A DNA stretch of 64,000 nucleotides from Fremontodendron californicum (lineage: Eukaryota > Streptophyta > Magnoliopsida > Malvales > Malvaceae): positions 320,001 through 384,000 of the forward strand of contig JAULJL010000017.1 in assembly GCA_030761205.1 (NCBI GenBank), written 5' to 3'. The position numbers were made by a program, and so were the translations under genes. Numbering within the stretch: the first letter of the stretch is position 1; each line of letters starts with the position of its first letter. Of the stretch, positions 35,514 to 48,200 are shown in pieces. The notes under the pieces were generated by a model. The model was not told where the DNA came from. It searched no databases and saw only the letters and a list, made by a program, of their open reading frames with translations.

Positions 35514-37486
35514 TATATATTCTCTCTATCTCAGAACCTGTAATTGTATGTATCCAATCTCTGCAATCTGTTTATTTTTATTTTTTTAAGGTACATTCAA
35601 TAATTGTATATATTCTTATTATTTAACTGATAATAAGAAATTTCCTGATTGTTAATCTGACTGATAATTTAAAATTATTTTTATTAATCAAACTAGTTAG
35701 TATCTTTGTCTTCAGTTATTATCTTTCTCAAATGATGCACATTGAAAGAGAAGTGAGAGACGGGTTGTTTTGTAGGATTGGTTTTGAAATTGTATTATAG
35801 AAGCTTTGATTGTATAAAGAGCGATAGGAGTTGAATGATGTTGTACACAAATAGCTTGTACCCAAATTTTAATATTTATGAATCCAAAAGAATCAAACTA
35901 TTGCATGATACTTGTTAGCAAATTTCTTTTATATTTGACAAAAATGTATGGATTTAAAAATTTTCATGCCTTTCTTGATGTTTTGTCTACATAAGGAGGC
36001 TCGTTTGATCTAATAATATTTTAATGTTGGAAGCAATTAAATTTGGATGTGAAGTACGAGAAAATATAGCATAATCACTCTATAAATTATTATATTCAAA
36101 CCGATTAAATCACAAACAAACCAAAATTTTCATAATATAAATAAAAGATAAAACCAACATAAATAAAATCTTGAATCTTTATGGAACTACAAAATAATAG
36201 GTTCATTTATAAAACAATAAAAAACGACACAGTAGCTTAACAAAACAATTTGAAAAACCATCTACTCACTCCTTTCACTAATCTTTGGCAGCAATCTTCT
36301 TATATCTTGAAAGCCCTGCAAACATCCAACAAATAAATTGATGATAAGTTAACTTAAGAAAAAAAATCATTTTACTCATGAATTAATAAATAAGTTCTAA
36401 CTTAAGAAGAAAATTTATTTTACTCATAAATAACAAAGGTAATCTATTAATTGTTTAGTAATAATTAATCATATTGATAGATAAGAAATACCTATATACA
36501 AGATTAAATTGCAACTGCATTTGAGTCTTAAATCAATACAAATATTCTTTTAGGAATAACTACAAACACATATGGTACATACAAACCAACACAAATGTTT
36601 AATCTTAAAATAACAAGGAACTCTCAAAAAATTTAAAGATGAAGAGCCCATACGTTAAAAGTAACGACAAATAAAAAAAAATTAAGTACATAGATGAATT
36701 TATTTAGATTTTCTCACAATGATTTCATGCTCTGATAATTTTTTATTTAAAGAGAGTTAAATTGTTATCACAAGTAACAATTAAAAAACGTTGATTTTAT
36801 TTTTTATTTTTCACGTACCTTAATTATGGAAATAAATTTAAAATTACCCTCTTTAAAAAATAAAAATTTTAAAGTACCTCGGCATGGGAAAAAGTCAAAA
36901 AACTCCACTTTGTGCAGTGTGCAGTGTGGTTACCTAAAATCTAGCGTTCAGCTTAGCCAACATTAGACTTGTACGTGTATTGTACGTGTTTCAGCTTGGA
37001 TTGAATTTACTTTAAATTCCGTTTAATATGATAATTTGACTCTTAAAAGGTTTATTTAAAATATTTTATCGATATTTTTGTAATAATTTTTTTACTTAAT
37101 TTTACTATATTTCTTTTTAAAAGTTATTAATAGTTTTATCAATTTTGATCCGAATTCAAACTAGATTTGATCATTAAAAAATTAACATTTTGAATTTGTT
37201 CATCTGAATTCGAAAATAATTTATTACCCAAAATAATCTAAATTTGAATTGACCAATTCAATGATCTAATTAGAATTAAAAATTACAAAAATATATAAAA
37301 TTAAATTAATTATATATATATATATATATACACTACTAACTTATTATGACTTATGTTACTAACACCAAAAGGCACACTAAAACTTCAAAAAAATTGGACT
37401 ACTAATATTTTTGGAATTTCATTTTGTATTTGTCAGCATAAACAAACACTACGTTTTCTTAGTATACAAATTGCAAATTGAGATCA
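35514..37486. other. AT-rich intergenic DNA, no gene seen
   Basis: No transposon termini or exons are recognised with confidence. A short minus-strand segment at about 36262-36312 has an acceptor-like TTTGCAG followed by an open LSRYKKIAAKD and stop, which could be an exon relic. An AT microsatellite lies at about 37312-37330. Confidence 0.4.
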
Positions 37487-38417
37487 AAATATTTTGGAGA
37501 AAATATACTTACTCTTAAAATTTGATAAAAAATACAATTATTTTTTTTAATTGAAAAAACATTTAGCATAAAATACACTAACCTCCGAAATGTTATTTAT
37601 TAAATTAATTTAAATAAAAGAGAAATAATTTTTTTTTTTTTACTTGAGCCTTTTTTAACTATAAAATAATGAGAATTTAGTTTGTTTTAAAATTATCTTT
37701 ACTTACTATTAAATTAAATTTCGATTAAGTTATATTCTAATTCAAGTATATGTTAAATAATTTGAACTTATCTTGAGTTCTATTATAAATTAACTTAGAG
37801 ATGAATTTATTAAATTATCTTTATTTAAAATTAATTAATTATCATTATTTTAAAAATTAGTGATAAAGAAATTGGTTAAAGAAGAAAAAAGGAGAAAAAA
37901 ATAATTATAATACATGAGATTTTATTGAAAATAAGTTTATAGTTTGAAAAACACATTTTATCTCTTGAAAAAATAATTAATATTAAGATTTCATTAATCA
38001 AACTAATATTTGTTCAAATTTTATTTAATATATTAAAAATCATCATTTTACTTTTTATGTTGTCCGTTTTTCATTTATTTTATGTTTTAATCAATTTGTT
38101 ATCACTAATTTTTTAAAAGAATGGAAATAAAAATAACACAATACATTAATCAAAAAATTAATATATAATTAAATTAAAAATAATTTTAAAATTAATTAAA
38201 TTTTTATTATTTTATAATTAAAAAATTGAAAAAATAAATTAATAAAATATACATTTATTATTTCATTTAAAGTTATCCTAATAAATTATCTACTTTAGGA
38301 GACTTAATGTATTTTTCACTCAATCTTAAGAGGTAAGAAGGTATTTTCAAATTAAAGGGAAATATATTTTTTTTTTATCAAATTTCAGGAAATTGGAGTC
38401 TTTTATCCAACTATTTT
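37487..38417. mobile_element. Mutator-like MITE, 913 bp (family member of the 51966 element)
   Basis: The body 37496-38408 starts GGAGAAAATATACTTACTC and ends GGAGTCTTTTATCC. It is flanked by AAATATTTT and AACTATTTT (8 of 9 matching). The interior aligns with the 51966-53381 element, for example ATTATATTCTAATTCAAGTA, TTTCATTAATCAAACTAATA and ATGAGATTTTATTGAAA. The terminal repeats are degraded. It has no transposase. Confidence 0.7.
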
Positions 38418-38664
38418 TTTTTTTTTTCTCAGAAGAATGGTGGAGAATGAAGGTAAATTGGAGCAGCGGTTTTCTACTTTTCCCTGACTAAATGAAAAAT
38501 AGGATTTCTTTATTGAAAGTTATGACTCAATATCATAGCTTTTGTTTTTTTTTTTTTAAAGAAAAAGAGAATATATATATATATATATATACGTTATTGT
38601 TGAAATCAAATATTCATCAATATTATATATAATGAAATTATTAAGAATAGGAAAAATCTTTCTG

Positions 38665-38716
<52 letters not shown>

Positions 38717-38726
38717 AACATGAATT

Positions 38727-38875
38727 TATATTTGATAAACTCTCAATGACAATAAATTTTACACTGACATCTCATTAAAAAATTAATCACTAATTCTTAA
38801 CCCGATAGGTGGTATCGTAAGATACATTATCGGTATATAAATCTAAACATTGACAATGCATCAAGTATAAATTCT
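38727..38875. repeat. MITE-like copy of the ATACACTGATAAT family
   Basis: GAATTTATATTTGATAAACTC at the left faces CATCAAGTATAAATTC at the right, with TGACATCTCATTAAAAA inside. This corresponds to blocks at 24900-25070 and 25740-26060. Confidence 0.4.
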
Positions 38876-38958
38876 TTGAATATTTCACCCCTTTTTATTT
38901 AAGCATCTCAAAATAAACGTGATAATTTGCTAACGTTTTTGTTCGTTTGTTATATTAA

Positions 38959-39161
38959 TTTCAATATGGATTTTGTTAATAGATATCCTAAAGGCACTCT
39001 TTAAAATTACTATATATAGCAATATCTTCAATTAATACATTGAAAATGATGAATAAAGTTGTCAGCTTTTATATTTAATACAATACTTTTACTATAAATA
39101 ATATATTAACTAACCTTAAAGAGTATCCTAAAGACACTTGTTAGTAAAACCCTTTCAATAT
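38959..39161. mobile_element. Short Mutator-like MITE with 9-bp target duplication
   Basis: The element 38968-39152 (185 bp) lies between two perfect copies of TTTCAATAT (38959-38967 and 39153-39161). The terminal inverted repeats read GGATTTTGTTAATAGATATC and, from the other side, GGGTTTTACTAACAAGTGTC. They extend through CCTAAAGGCACTCTTTAA against its partner, about 35 bases. The 9-bp duplication is typical of Mutator-like elements. Confidence 0.85.
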
Positions 39162-39289
39162 TTGTAATTTAGATGAAAAATAATAAGATATATAACTAGT
39201 TATTTTTTGTCCTTTTAACTTCTTTCTGGTTCTGGGTAGGCTCCTCATGATCAGATTCTTAAATGTGTGTGAAAATTTTAAGGAAAGTC

Positions 39290-39610
39290 ATTTAAAATAA
39301 TTTTTTTTTTGGCTTCAAAAATTTATGTAATTTATTATGTTTATAATTTGTCATGTTTATATGTAAAAATAATTACATAAATAAATAATAACTTTCAGTT
39401 TACATAAATACATAGCATAGCCTCTAATGATTTATGTAATTTATCATATTTATATATAATTATAATGTTTATACGTAATTTGTCATGTTCATATGTAAAA
39501 TGAAATTATATAAATACATGATAATTTTTAATTACATAAATATATGATAATATTTTTTAATATTTATATAATTTTATTATATTTATATGTAATAAAATTT
39601 ACTGTAAGCT
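39290..39610. repeat. Diverged, inverted relative of the 34.2-35.0 kb minisatellite
   Basis: Repeated ATGTAATTTATCATATTTATA, ACGTAATTTGTCATGTTCATA and similar units are the reverse complement of the AATTACATATGAACATGACA unit at 34.2-35.0 kb, but less regular. It ends near CTTCCCAGATGTGCATG. This suggests a transposon family that carries this minisatellite. Confidence 0.45.
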
Positions 39611-40086
39611 CAACATAAGAAACTTCCCAGATGTGCATGAAAAAGAAAGATGCACCTTAAGACTCAAAGAGGGAAGGCTTGTGGCTTGTATTGTATTATA
39701 TATTATAACTTGAAAAATGTCAAAAACCAAAAATAATTTAATTAAGTCTGATGGATATGTATTTATGGTATAAATAACATGTTTAATTACAAGTGTCCGT
39801 GTGGTCTGGTTGGTTAGTTTAATTTCGAAATTAAGGAGGTGAGTCAGGTGACCGCCCCATAAAGAAAGCTAATTATACAAGGTTTTCCGTTATACTTATT
39901 CTTCTGCTAATCTACCGTATGATCTCACTCCTATTAATTGAGTCAAGATATAATTGTACGTTTAAGTTAATTAATATATATATATTCACCAGGAAATAAA
40001 CTTTAATAAGTGTCTGCAAATTAATTTCGTCAACACTACTTAATATTCCAGTTTTCAGCGTTCGTATTGTGGGTATGAAGGCCATC

Positions 40087-40133
<47 letters not shown>

Positions 40134-40341
40134 GCACATTGAATGATGGATAGAGTTTTGATTTAGAAATAAAAAAATATATATATATAATTTTTACCCA
40201 AAGTTATATATGCAAATTAATTAGTAAAATCCTCGTTGCATGCCAAGTAAAAAAAAAAAAAAAAAAACATCAGAACACCCAAAAGAAGGTGCTTGCATTT
40301 GCATGATATTGATAATATACATACATCAAGTTTTTAATTAA

Positions 40342-41076
40342 TTAACTAATCCCGGCTCTTTGCTTTGCTTTGTGTTGTGAGTGTTTTCCGTTGACACATT
40401 GTTTCACAAATTGTTTGATTCCTTTCTTGTGCGCCTTCTTCTCAACATGATCAATCGCTAATTCTCTCTTCTTATCTTCTTCTAATTCTTCCTCCAACTG
40501 CAAACACAGCTGATCATTCAAATACATCACTATGATCTCTTAATTAGTATCAAATCAATCAAACTTATATATAATGCATCATTTAATTTAATTTAATTAT
40601 TACTGCCTGCCAGTAGTATATACGTACCTTGAGTAGACGGTCCTCTACTTGGTCCAGCCTCTGGATGAGAGTTCCTTTAACCTGAGTCTCCACCATCACA
40701 TGATCAATAGGACGGCAGTGCTTCTCCTGCAGGCTCCTTGGCCTTGGGGATAATAAATCAACAGATGATGTATGGCCCTGGCCATGGCCATGGCCCTCAG
40801 CCTCACTACTGGTCAACGTCCCACTTGATGGGGTGGACGCGCAAGAACTCCTCGGAGACCTATTGCACCCTCGCATTTCCTCTAACTGCCTTACCTGATC
40901 ATCAACCAAACAAAACAAAAGCATCATCAAATATTAATTGATCTAACAGAGCATGAAAAACCAAATTAAACACCAACGTATAGTAGTAATAGAAAGCGGA
41001 AAGTCAATAATATAAATACCATGTTGTCTAATCGATCTAGTCTAGACAGAACCGGTTCTTCACCAATGATACCCAT
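40342..41076 (-). CDS. Small plant coiled-coil protein of unknown function (159 aa)
   Basis: Three exons on the - strand: 41076-41020, 40894-40628 and 40497-40342. GT-AG introns keep phase throughout. The protein begins MGIIGEEPVLSRLDRLDNMV, with short predicted helices (RLDRLDNMVRQLEEMRG), then a Ser/Thr/Gly/His-rich low-complexity stretch (RSSCASTPSSGTLTSSEAEG, GHGHGQGH). Next comes a conserved-looking block (CRPIDHVMVETQVKGTLIQR) and a charged coiled coil (LDQVEDRLLKLEEELEEDKK). The basic tail (KKAHKKGIKQFVKQC, KHSQHKAKQR) could bind nucleic acid or membrane. I recognise it as a plant-type hypothetical protein but know no function. No signal or membrane segment is visible, and no lesion. 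Confidence 0.82.
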
Positions 41077-41111
41077 TGACAGTAAGTTTGATTTCACGGG
41101 AAATACAGTTT

Positions 41112-41155
41112 TTCTTCTTCTTCTTCTTCTTCTTCTTCTTCTTCTTCTTCTTCTT
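41112..41155 (-). repeat. (GAA)n in the leader of the coiled-coil gene
   Basis: About 14 TTC units in plus reading, 36 bases upstream of the ATG at 41076, so GAA repeats in the presumed mRNA 5' UTR. GAA-rich purine tracts near plant transcription starts are common and length-variable. Confidence 0.8.
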
Positions 41156-41299
41156 TATAGAACAAATTTGATGAATTTGGTAATGAGGACAAAAGCTCGG
41201 GATGTGTCTTAAAACAACAGTAATGTCAGAATATAAAGAAATAAATAATGATTATACGTGGGAGCTTCCTAGCTAACTGTGGCATTATGTGTCATGACT

Positions 41300-42660
41300 T
41301 GTATGTGCCACGTGTTTGAGCAATGGGGACCCATAACCATGATCAGGATGGATATGGGTATGGATTATGATAAATGATAAATTACACCTCATGCAATGAA
41401 TGTGGGTGGGGTGACCACGTTGCAGACCAAGGTTATATATATATATATGTTTGTATAATTGTACGTATGGGCCGCCTACAATGTATTTTATTTCTTTTGA
41501 CAGACAAACCAAAAATCAGGAACAAGAGTCTTTCTAGCAGTAAACTTAATAAAACATTTCTTGCATTTGCCCTGAAATGAACTAATGATCTTCTTGTTTC
41601 AGCAGCATACATCATTACGGTTTTCAAAATTCAAACAAATAGCATCACCATCATCACAAGGAAGATGCATATTATATACGATATGTGCTTGATGAAATTG
41701 TTTCTTCTAGCAGGAGCAGGAGCAGGAGGTATTTATTTGTGTTTTAACAACGGTTACTAATGCCAGAATTAACAGCCACTTTACTCTCCAGTAGCTTGAA
41801 TATCAGTAAATGTCCTTAAGTAGGATGTTCTCATGTGATAAGATTATTTTTGCTGTTTTTTGCTTTTGACTGCTCTGTGCTCAAGGGAAAAAAATGTATA
41901 ACATAAAAAAAAAAAAAAAAAAAAACACTTTCCTTCTCCATGAATGATCAACCACATGCAAAAAATATCCTTCTCAATTAATTCTCCATCTCAGAGTAGC
42001 TGTGTTTCTACAATTTACAAACGAAACGATACCCAATCTTAAAGTACAATTCAAAACGCATTATTGTATTTGTATTCCAAATAAGAATTTCACCAAATTA
42101 TGGGTGTGCGTTGCATACATGAATGAGAGAGAGAGAGAGTCAAAGCAATTAACTCAAAACATATTCATTTGGCTGAAAAACCCAACAAGTTGAACATTAA
42201 AGCTTGTTTGGTACTATTTGTGTGAGTGGAAAGGGGTAAGCAACTCGTATAAATTACAAGAAAATGAAAAATATATTAAGCACTCGTTTGGGCCATCAAG
42301 GCTGTTCTGTACCTGTACTACCATAAATAAAGGAAAATCTGTACTAACTTTGTAAATAATCAATAGATTGATCGACTCAATTTTGCTTCTAAACTCGGAA
42401 ACATACATATATCTACTTGAATAAATAGTATTTTGCAGAAGCTCTAACAATAAGATATGTCCAAAATATTACATTACGCTCCTGATAAAACAAGATGATA
42501 TCATACGACCTATATTCTGCACATGATGTGAATTGACTGACATACACAAATTATAATTAAAGACAAAGAGCAAGAGAAAGAGAAAGATCGATTGTAATTC
42601 CCACCTATCGTATTTGCAGCTTGGTGAGACCAAAACAAACGTTCAGTCTTTTATCAGTTG
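41300..42660. other. Intergenic DNA between the coiled-coil gene and the CESA pseudogene
   Basis: Contains a CACGTG G-box (about 41309-41314) in GTGCCACGTGTTTG, a plausible promoter element for the minus-strand coiled-coil gene at this distance. The rest is AT-rich with an A run near 41907-41925. No exon recognised. Confidence 0.4.
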
Positions 42661-43567
42661 TCCCTCTTAACAGTTGATTCCACACTGTTGTACATCCGGC
42701 CCAGTAACTCTAGTGGTAAAGGGATCAATCCGCACCCACAACAAAGAGAAAATGGAGGCAAGCAGAATTGACCATACGACAACAATAGTGGGTGTCCGGT
42801 TTTGGCGTCCCATCAAACCTTTCAGGAAGGGGTAGAGATGGATGATCACCCAGAAGGCAAAGAACAGCTTACCAAAGAGCGGACCCCATGATTGATAACC
42901 ACTGTTGATGGCATAGGAGATTCCTGCAACAACCCCCACCAAGTTTATAATAAGGAGAGTAGTTGGTGGGATGAGAAGGGTTGTCCATTTGAACAAGTAA
43001 AGTTCAGCAAAATCCCCGTCTTCGTCTCATGCTTTTGAAGTAACGAAGTGAAGTTAGTGTCAATGCCGGCAAGAACTTTGAGAAGCCCTTGAAAAACAGC
43101 AAAAAGATGCGCTGACACACCACCAATAACCCAAAACTGTTCATTTCTCCACCACTCCACCTCATTTCTAAAATACCAGTTGCAAAGATGGAAAGAAAGA
43201 GGGATATAAACCATATACTAGCAATGTTACTAATCTGCAGTCACAGCAAATCAAACAAAATAAATTAGAGCATCAAATGCAGCAATTTGTAGCTTTCACT
43301 ATAAGAAAACAGTTGGACTTACGGAAGTGCTAATAATCTAGTAAAACAAAGTGCTAATAAGGTGCTCTATTTCGAGAAGACTCGTATCTTCACTGTTTCC
43401 AGACTCATATCGGTTATAACGATCCTATAAATAAATAAATAAATAAAAAGATACCGATTAAAAATGGAAATGCCAGATAGGCAACAATTTCTTTTTTTTT
43501 TTTTTTTTGCCACTGAAAAGAGGTTAGATACAAGTTTAAGTCAGACGACGTCAATTATATATACAAA

Positions 43568-45210
43568 TAGACCTGTTAATTCTGATCCGAACACGAAAAA
43601 ATCCATCCAACCCACCCACCCAGCTAGAACCCGACCCAACCCGAGACCCGAAAAAGCAACCCACCCACCCAGCCAGAACCCGACCCAACCCGAGACCCGA
43701 AAAAGCAACCCACCCACCCAGCCAGAACCCGACCCAACTCGAGACCCGAAAAAGCAAACCGTATCCAAAATAATCCAAACCAAAACGACTGGACCCACAT
43801 TAACCCAAACCCGAATTAACCCGAACCACATGACCTGAACATAAATTAAGTATAATTTTATTTTTAAAAAGTTAATTTAATAAAAATCATGAATATAAAA
43901 TAAATTTATTTATTTATTTTAATTTTATAATTTTAATTTATTTTCTTTAATATTATAATTTATTATTTTTGAATATTATCTTTCTTAAGTATGATTAAAA
44001 AAATAAAAAGTATTTTTATTATTATAATTGAATTTTATTTTTTATGTTTATTAATATATATTATAAATAAAGTTCTTTATTTTTTTACTTTGATAAAATA
44101 ATTAAATAGATCGATAATAGTAATTTTAAAATAAAAAATAATTAACAATAATTCAATAAAACTAATTATAACACTTACTTTTAAACATTTTACTATAAAC
44201 TTCATATAACAAAATCATTACTTCTAAAAATAGCTAAAATGAAAAACTCTTCCCTACAAATCAAGTAAAAACTAGATTATAAACATAATAATACATATTT
44301 ATAGTTATATATAATCAAAATATTCTAACTTTCAAGACTTCAAATTACAAATCAAGTAAAAACTAGATATACATTTTATTATAATGATTTGTACCTTACG
44401 TTATAATAATATCTTATCATGTTATATACAATAAATCAACCTCTTATCGTTATAAACGTTATTTAGAACAAATGTGTTGTTTTTTATTTTAAAATTATAA
44501 TCTCTTATAATATGATTTAAATTAGCTTGATCAATAGCCATAATGCATACTTGCTACTAAATTCATAAAAAGCAAATAATTTTTTTTATTATTATAAAGA
44601 GTTACAAAGGAATATATATATATATATATATGATAAGATTTATACATTATACAAAAATACCATATCTCAATGTGTTAAAAATTGTATCTTTACTTACTAT
44701 GAAATTTTTATTAATTTAATTTTATACATTATGTTTAGAATTTAAAAATAATAAGCATAATTAACTAATTTAATTTCATAGTTAATTTTTTATTATATTT
44801 TTATTTTGGATAAGTATTTATTATTATATTTCATTACTCTTAATAATTAAATTTTTAAGTAAAGTTTTTCTTAGTTTTAAGAGTTGCTTGTCAAAGTTTA
44901 AACCTTTTCACAAGCAAAAATTTTATATATTTTATAAATATTTAAATGGATTCAGGTAACGTTTTCACTTTGAGCACAATGATACTCATTCATTTTTAAA
45001 TATTATTTTTCATTTTATAATAAAATTTAACTCGATCAAATAATCTGTTTAAATTTAATCTGATTTGATTCTAAAAATTAATAAATTGAACCCGAAATGA
45101 CCTGACCTAAATAACCCAAGTGTCGAACCCGAATTACCCAAATCCATAATGACTCGAATCGATGTAACCCGAACCCGAAAGTGACCCAACCCACTCAAAT
45201 GACAAGTCTA
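43568..45210. mobile_element. Transposon insertion in CESA intron, ACCCGACCC-rich ends
   Basis: The left end TAGACCTGTTAATTCTGAT and the inverted right end TAGACTTGTCATTTGAGTG form imperfect terminal repeats. Both sub-terminal regions are rich in ACCCGAACCC-type motifs (43580-43830 and 45085-45195). The centre is very AT-rich. Plant hAT-like elements often start with this GACCTGT motif followed by GGGTCGGGT repeats. Flanking octamers agree only partly (ATACAAAT and ATGTGCAT), so the target duplication is not proven. Confidence 0.5.
43611..43757. repeat. Three 49-bp tandem repeats, C-rich
   Basis: Units begin CCCACCCACCCAGC at 43611, 43660 and 43709 and carry AGAACCCGACCCAACCCGAG. They lie within the transposon's left sub-terminal region. 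Both strands translate to low-complexity frames that are not genes. Confidence 0.85.
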
Positions 45211-48200
45211 TGTGCATATATGCAAAAGCAACATGGGTTGGGTAGAGAAGACTAACCTGTGGGATAATGAACTTGTTAGTGAGCAGACAGACAGCGGGCA
45301 GTGTGCAATACATGAGAAGAGGAATAGCAGTGACTGGGTAGATGGTAGTGTTAACATACGCAAACCGTTCAAGCCACTTCAGCCTACCACTATAACCATA
45401 CCAGATAGGGCAATGCCTACTGAAAAGAATTTCCACAGAACCAAGAGCCCATCGAAGCACTTGGTTCAGACGATCTGAAAGATTAATAGGAGCAGACCCT
45501 TTAAAGGCTGGTCGTTTTGGCATGCAGTAAATTGACCGCCAACCACGGGCATGCATTTTGAATCCTGTAAGAATATCTTCTGTAACAGAACCATAGATCC
45601 ATCCAATCTGCAGGCAAAAGAAAACATGAAAATTTGACTCCATTATGGCAGATGGAAGGGGAAAGAAGTTGAGAAGACGAAACAAAAATACATGCTCAGA
45701 GGACAAGAGAATCCTGCACATGCAACAAAAATTGAAATTTAAAATGGAATAAAAGCAAGCATTTGTCCAACTTCCCAGAACGGCTAAAGATTTCTAAAAG
45801 TCAAAACCAGGTTTCAAATATGCAGATAGTCACTGATCTAGGAGCACAAAAATGCACCCAAAACAAGCTTATATTCATCTATAGGCAATTTATTGGTTAT
45901 TATACTACACTCTAATTCCTTTCTTCTTCTAAAGCCCAAAAACAAACAATTTTACATAATTCAGTACATTACTAACATAAACTAAATAGCCATGAAATCC
46001 AGCAATCAATTTTTCATGTAGTGGAGTCACACTATTTCAAGACTTAGAGCAATAAACATTTCAGGGTGCAGTGAAAAAAGGGGGGAGCAACTTACCTCAC
46101 TTCCCCAGTCTGTTTTGTCCTCATATCCACAGCTGATAACATGAATTGCTTCCTTAAGAAGCGTTTCAGGTGTAGCAGACTGAGGGACACCACCATTCTC
46201 CATAAGTGTAGAGGCAACAAAAACAGCAGACTGACCAAAACGTTTCTCCAGGATCATTTGTGACATTAGTAGTGACTTTTCATCATCAAACCCAGCACCT
46301 GATTTCACAAATGCACAATGTAGGATATGGAAGAGACTTTTCCTCATTAGGCCAAAAAAAGGCATTAAACTAATAATCACCACTAAACTCAAAAGACAAG
46401 AAAGCACATTAGTTTACCTTCAACACCCTCTTCTATATCCTCTAGACTGAATATTGGAACAGTAGGATCAACAGGCTTGCCAGATTTCTTCTTGTCTGAT
46501 CCCTTTTTACTTGATTTTGAACTCTTCTTACGAGAACCTGCACAGAGTGAAGACAGCAGCCCTGCTTTTCTATGCTTGGGCTTAAGTGGAGGTTCATATC
46601 CATACAATGCTGTTCTATTGAAGACACATCCCGTACCGACGTAAACAGGGCCTTGAATGCCATCCAGACCCCTCAAGTTTATCTATAATTTCACAAAGTA
46701 TAGAAGATGTGTCAAGGAATTTTATAGCCAGTATGTTCTATAAAAAACTGACACACACCAGTCATTCTACATAACCGTAGTAACATCATTTACAAAAGTG
46801 AAAATATTTTGCTTAGTAAAAGATATGGTGCTTACATCAAAGAAAACAGTATTTCTGTTGGCATATCGATCATTCCGATCAATACCATCAAACCTTTGTG
46901 GAAATTGAACATAACAAACTTGCTTCCCAAGGTTTGGATCCATCAGAAAACACATAGCTTCCCTTAAGGCCTTGCTATTATTTATGTAGTGATCACAATC
47001 AAGATTCAACATGAAAGGTCCATTAGTAAGAACCGCTGACACTCGAACCTGCAAGAAAGATTCATTCACAGCTAGGTTGAGATATGATAGACAACAAAGA
47101 GTACAAATAAGGTGAGATTTAAGAAGCAACTTACAAGTGCATTCATAGCACCAGCTTTCTTGTGGTGTTGGAAGCCTGGACGCTTTTCACGAGAAACATA
47201 AACCAACCTTGGCAGCTCATTGCCCTCAGCATCAAGGCCCCCACTCTGGCCTAAGAAAACCTACAAAAAACCTTATAGTCATTAATAATGGATGCAAATT
47301 ACTTATAGCTCCGGCAACCCACTAAACCTCATTCGAAAATCGAAATAATGAAACCATGTAGATAACAGAATGATTATGCAATACACTTAAAAATGGAGTG
47401 GAATAACTCAAGCAGATTTGTTTTTCTCTCATGTGTCCGTTAATATTAACTTCCTTATCTACCATTAAATGGACACATGGAAAACATATAAAACCACTGG
47501 TGGAGTTTTCCCAATCCGCTTTGAGTGTACAGAATTTCATATAATCTAGAAAATTAGGAACATATGCCATCCTGATCAGAGTTGATGATGAGTAGTGTAT
47601 CTATGAATGCAAAAATGTCCTACCTGGATCATTCCCGGATGGTCTCTGGTGTTATTACCAGGCCATGGTGTACCATCCTGCATAATCCATCCTTCTTCAG
47701 GAACTTTCTGTGCCTTTGCAACAAGCCCATTAATTCGAACTTTAAATTCTTCATATTCTCTCTGCAACAGAAACAAAGAAGTGAACATGATAAAAATTTG
47801 AATATGGAGCAATATGGCACAACCAGCTAACCCTTACCTTCATAGCTCTACGATCTTTAACAAATGATGGTTGAACTTTATCCTTCAGGTATTCAATCTT
47901 CTGTGCAAAATACCATTCTGGAGCTCGAGGCTCAATGTTATATTTCTTGCAGAAAGGTACCCATTTCCTGGCAAACTCTGATGTCTCGGACAGTGCTTCA
48001 AAAGTTAACATAGCGGCACCATCATCAGAAACATAGCAGGAGACCTTGTCAACTGGGTAGTCAACTGCAAGAATGGATAGTACAGTGTTGGCTGTCACAA
48101 GTGGAGGCTCCTTTAATGGGTCGACAGTACTCACAAAAATGTCAACAGCAGCTAATTGCGATGGTTCTCCTTCACGATCGTATCTGTAATACAGCCAAGG

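Larger units (their letters stand above)
43496..45256. other. Enlarged last intron of the CESA pseudogene
   Basis: The intron between 45257 and 43234 is about 2 kb, against roughly 100-600 bases for the others. Most of it is the transposon-like insert at 43568-45210. A T run lies at 43491-43508. No coding exon is found inside. Confidence 0.6.

Noticed and set aside
36246..36318. Minus-strand exon candidate ending LSRYKKIAAKD
   Set aside because: An acceptor and stop are present, but there is no upstream exon and no recognised family. Too short to call.
39791..39860. tRNA-like text TGGTCTGGTTGGTTAG
   Set aside because: A box-A-like match only; no B box or acceptor pairing is visible.
43464..43838. 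Pro/Thr/Arg-rich frames on both strands
   Set aside because: They are caused by the 49-bp tandem repeat in the CESA intron transposon.
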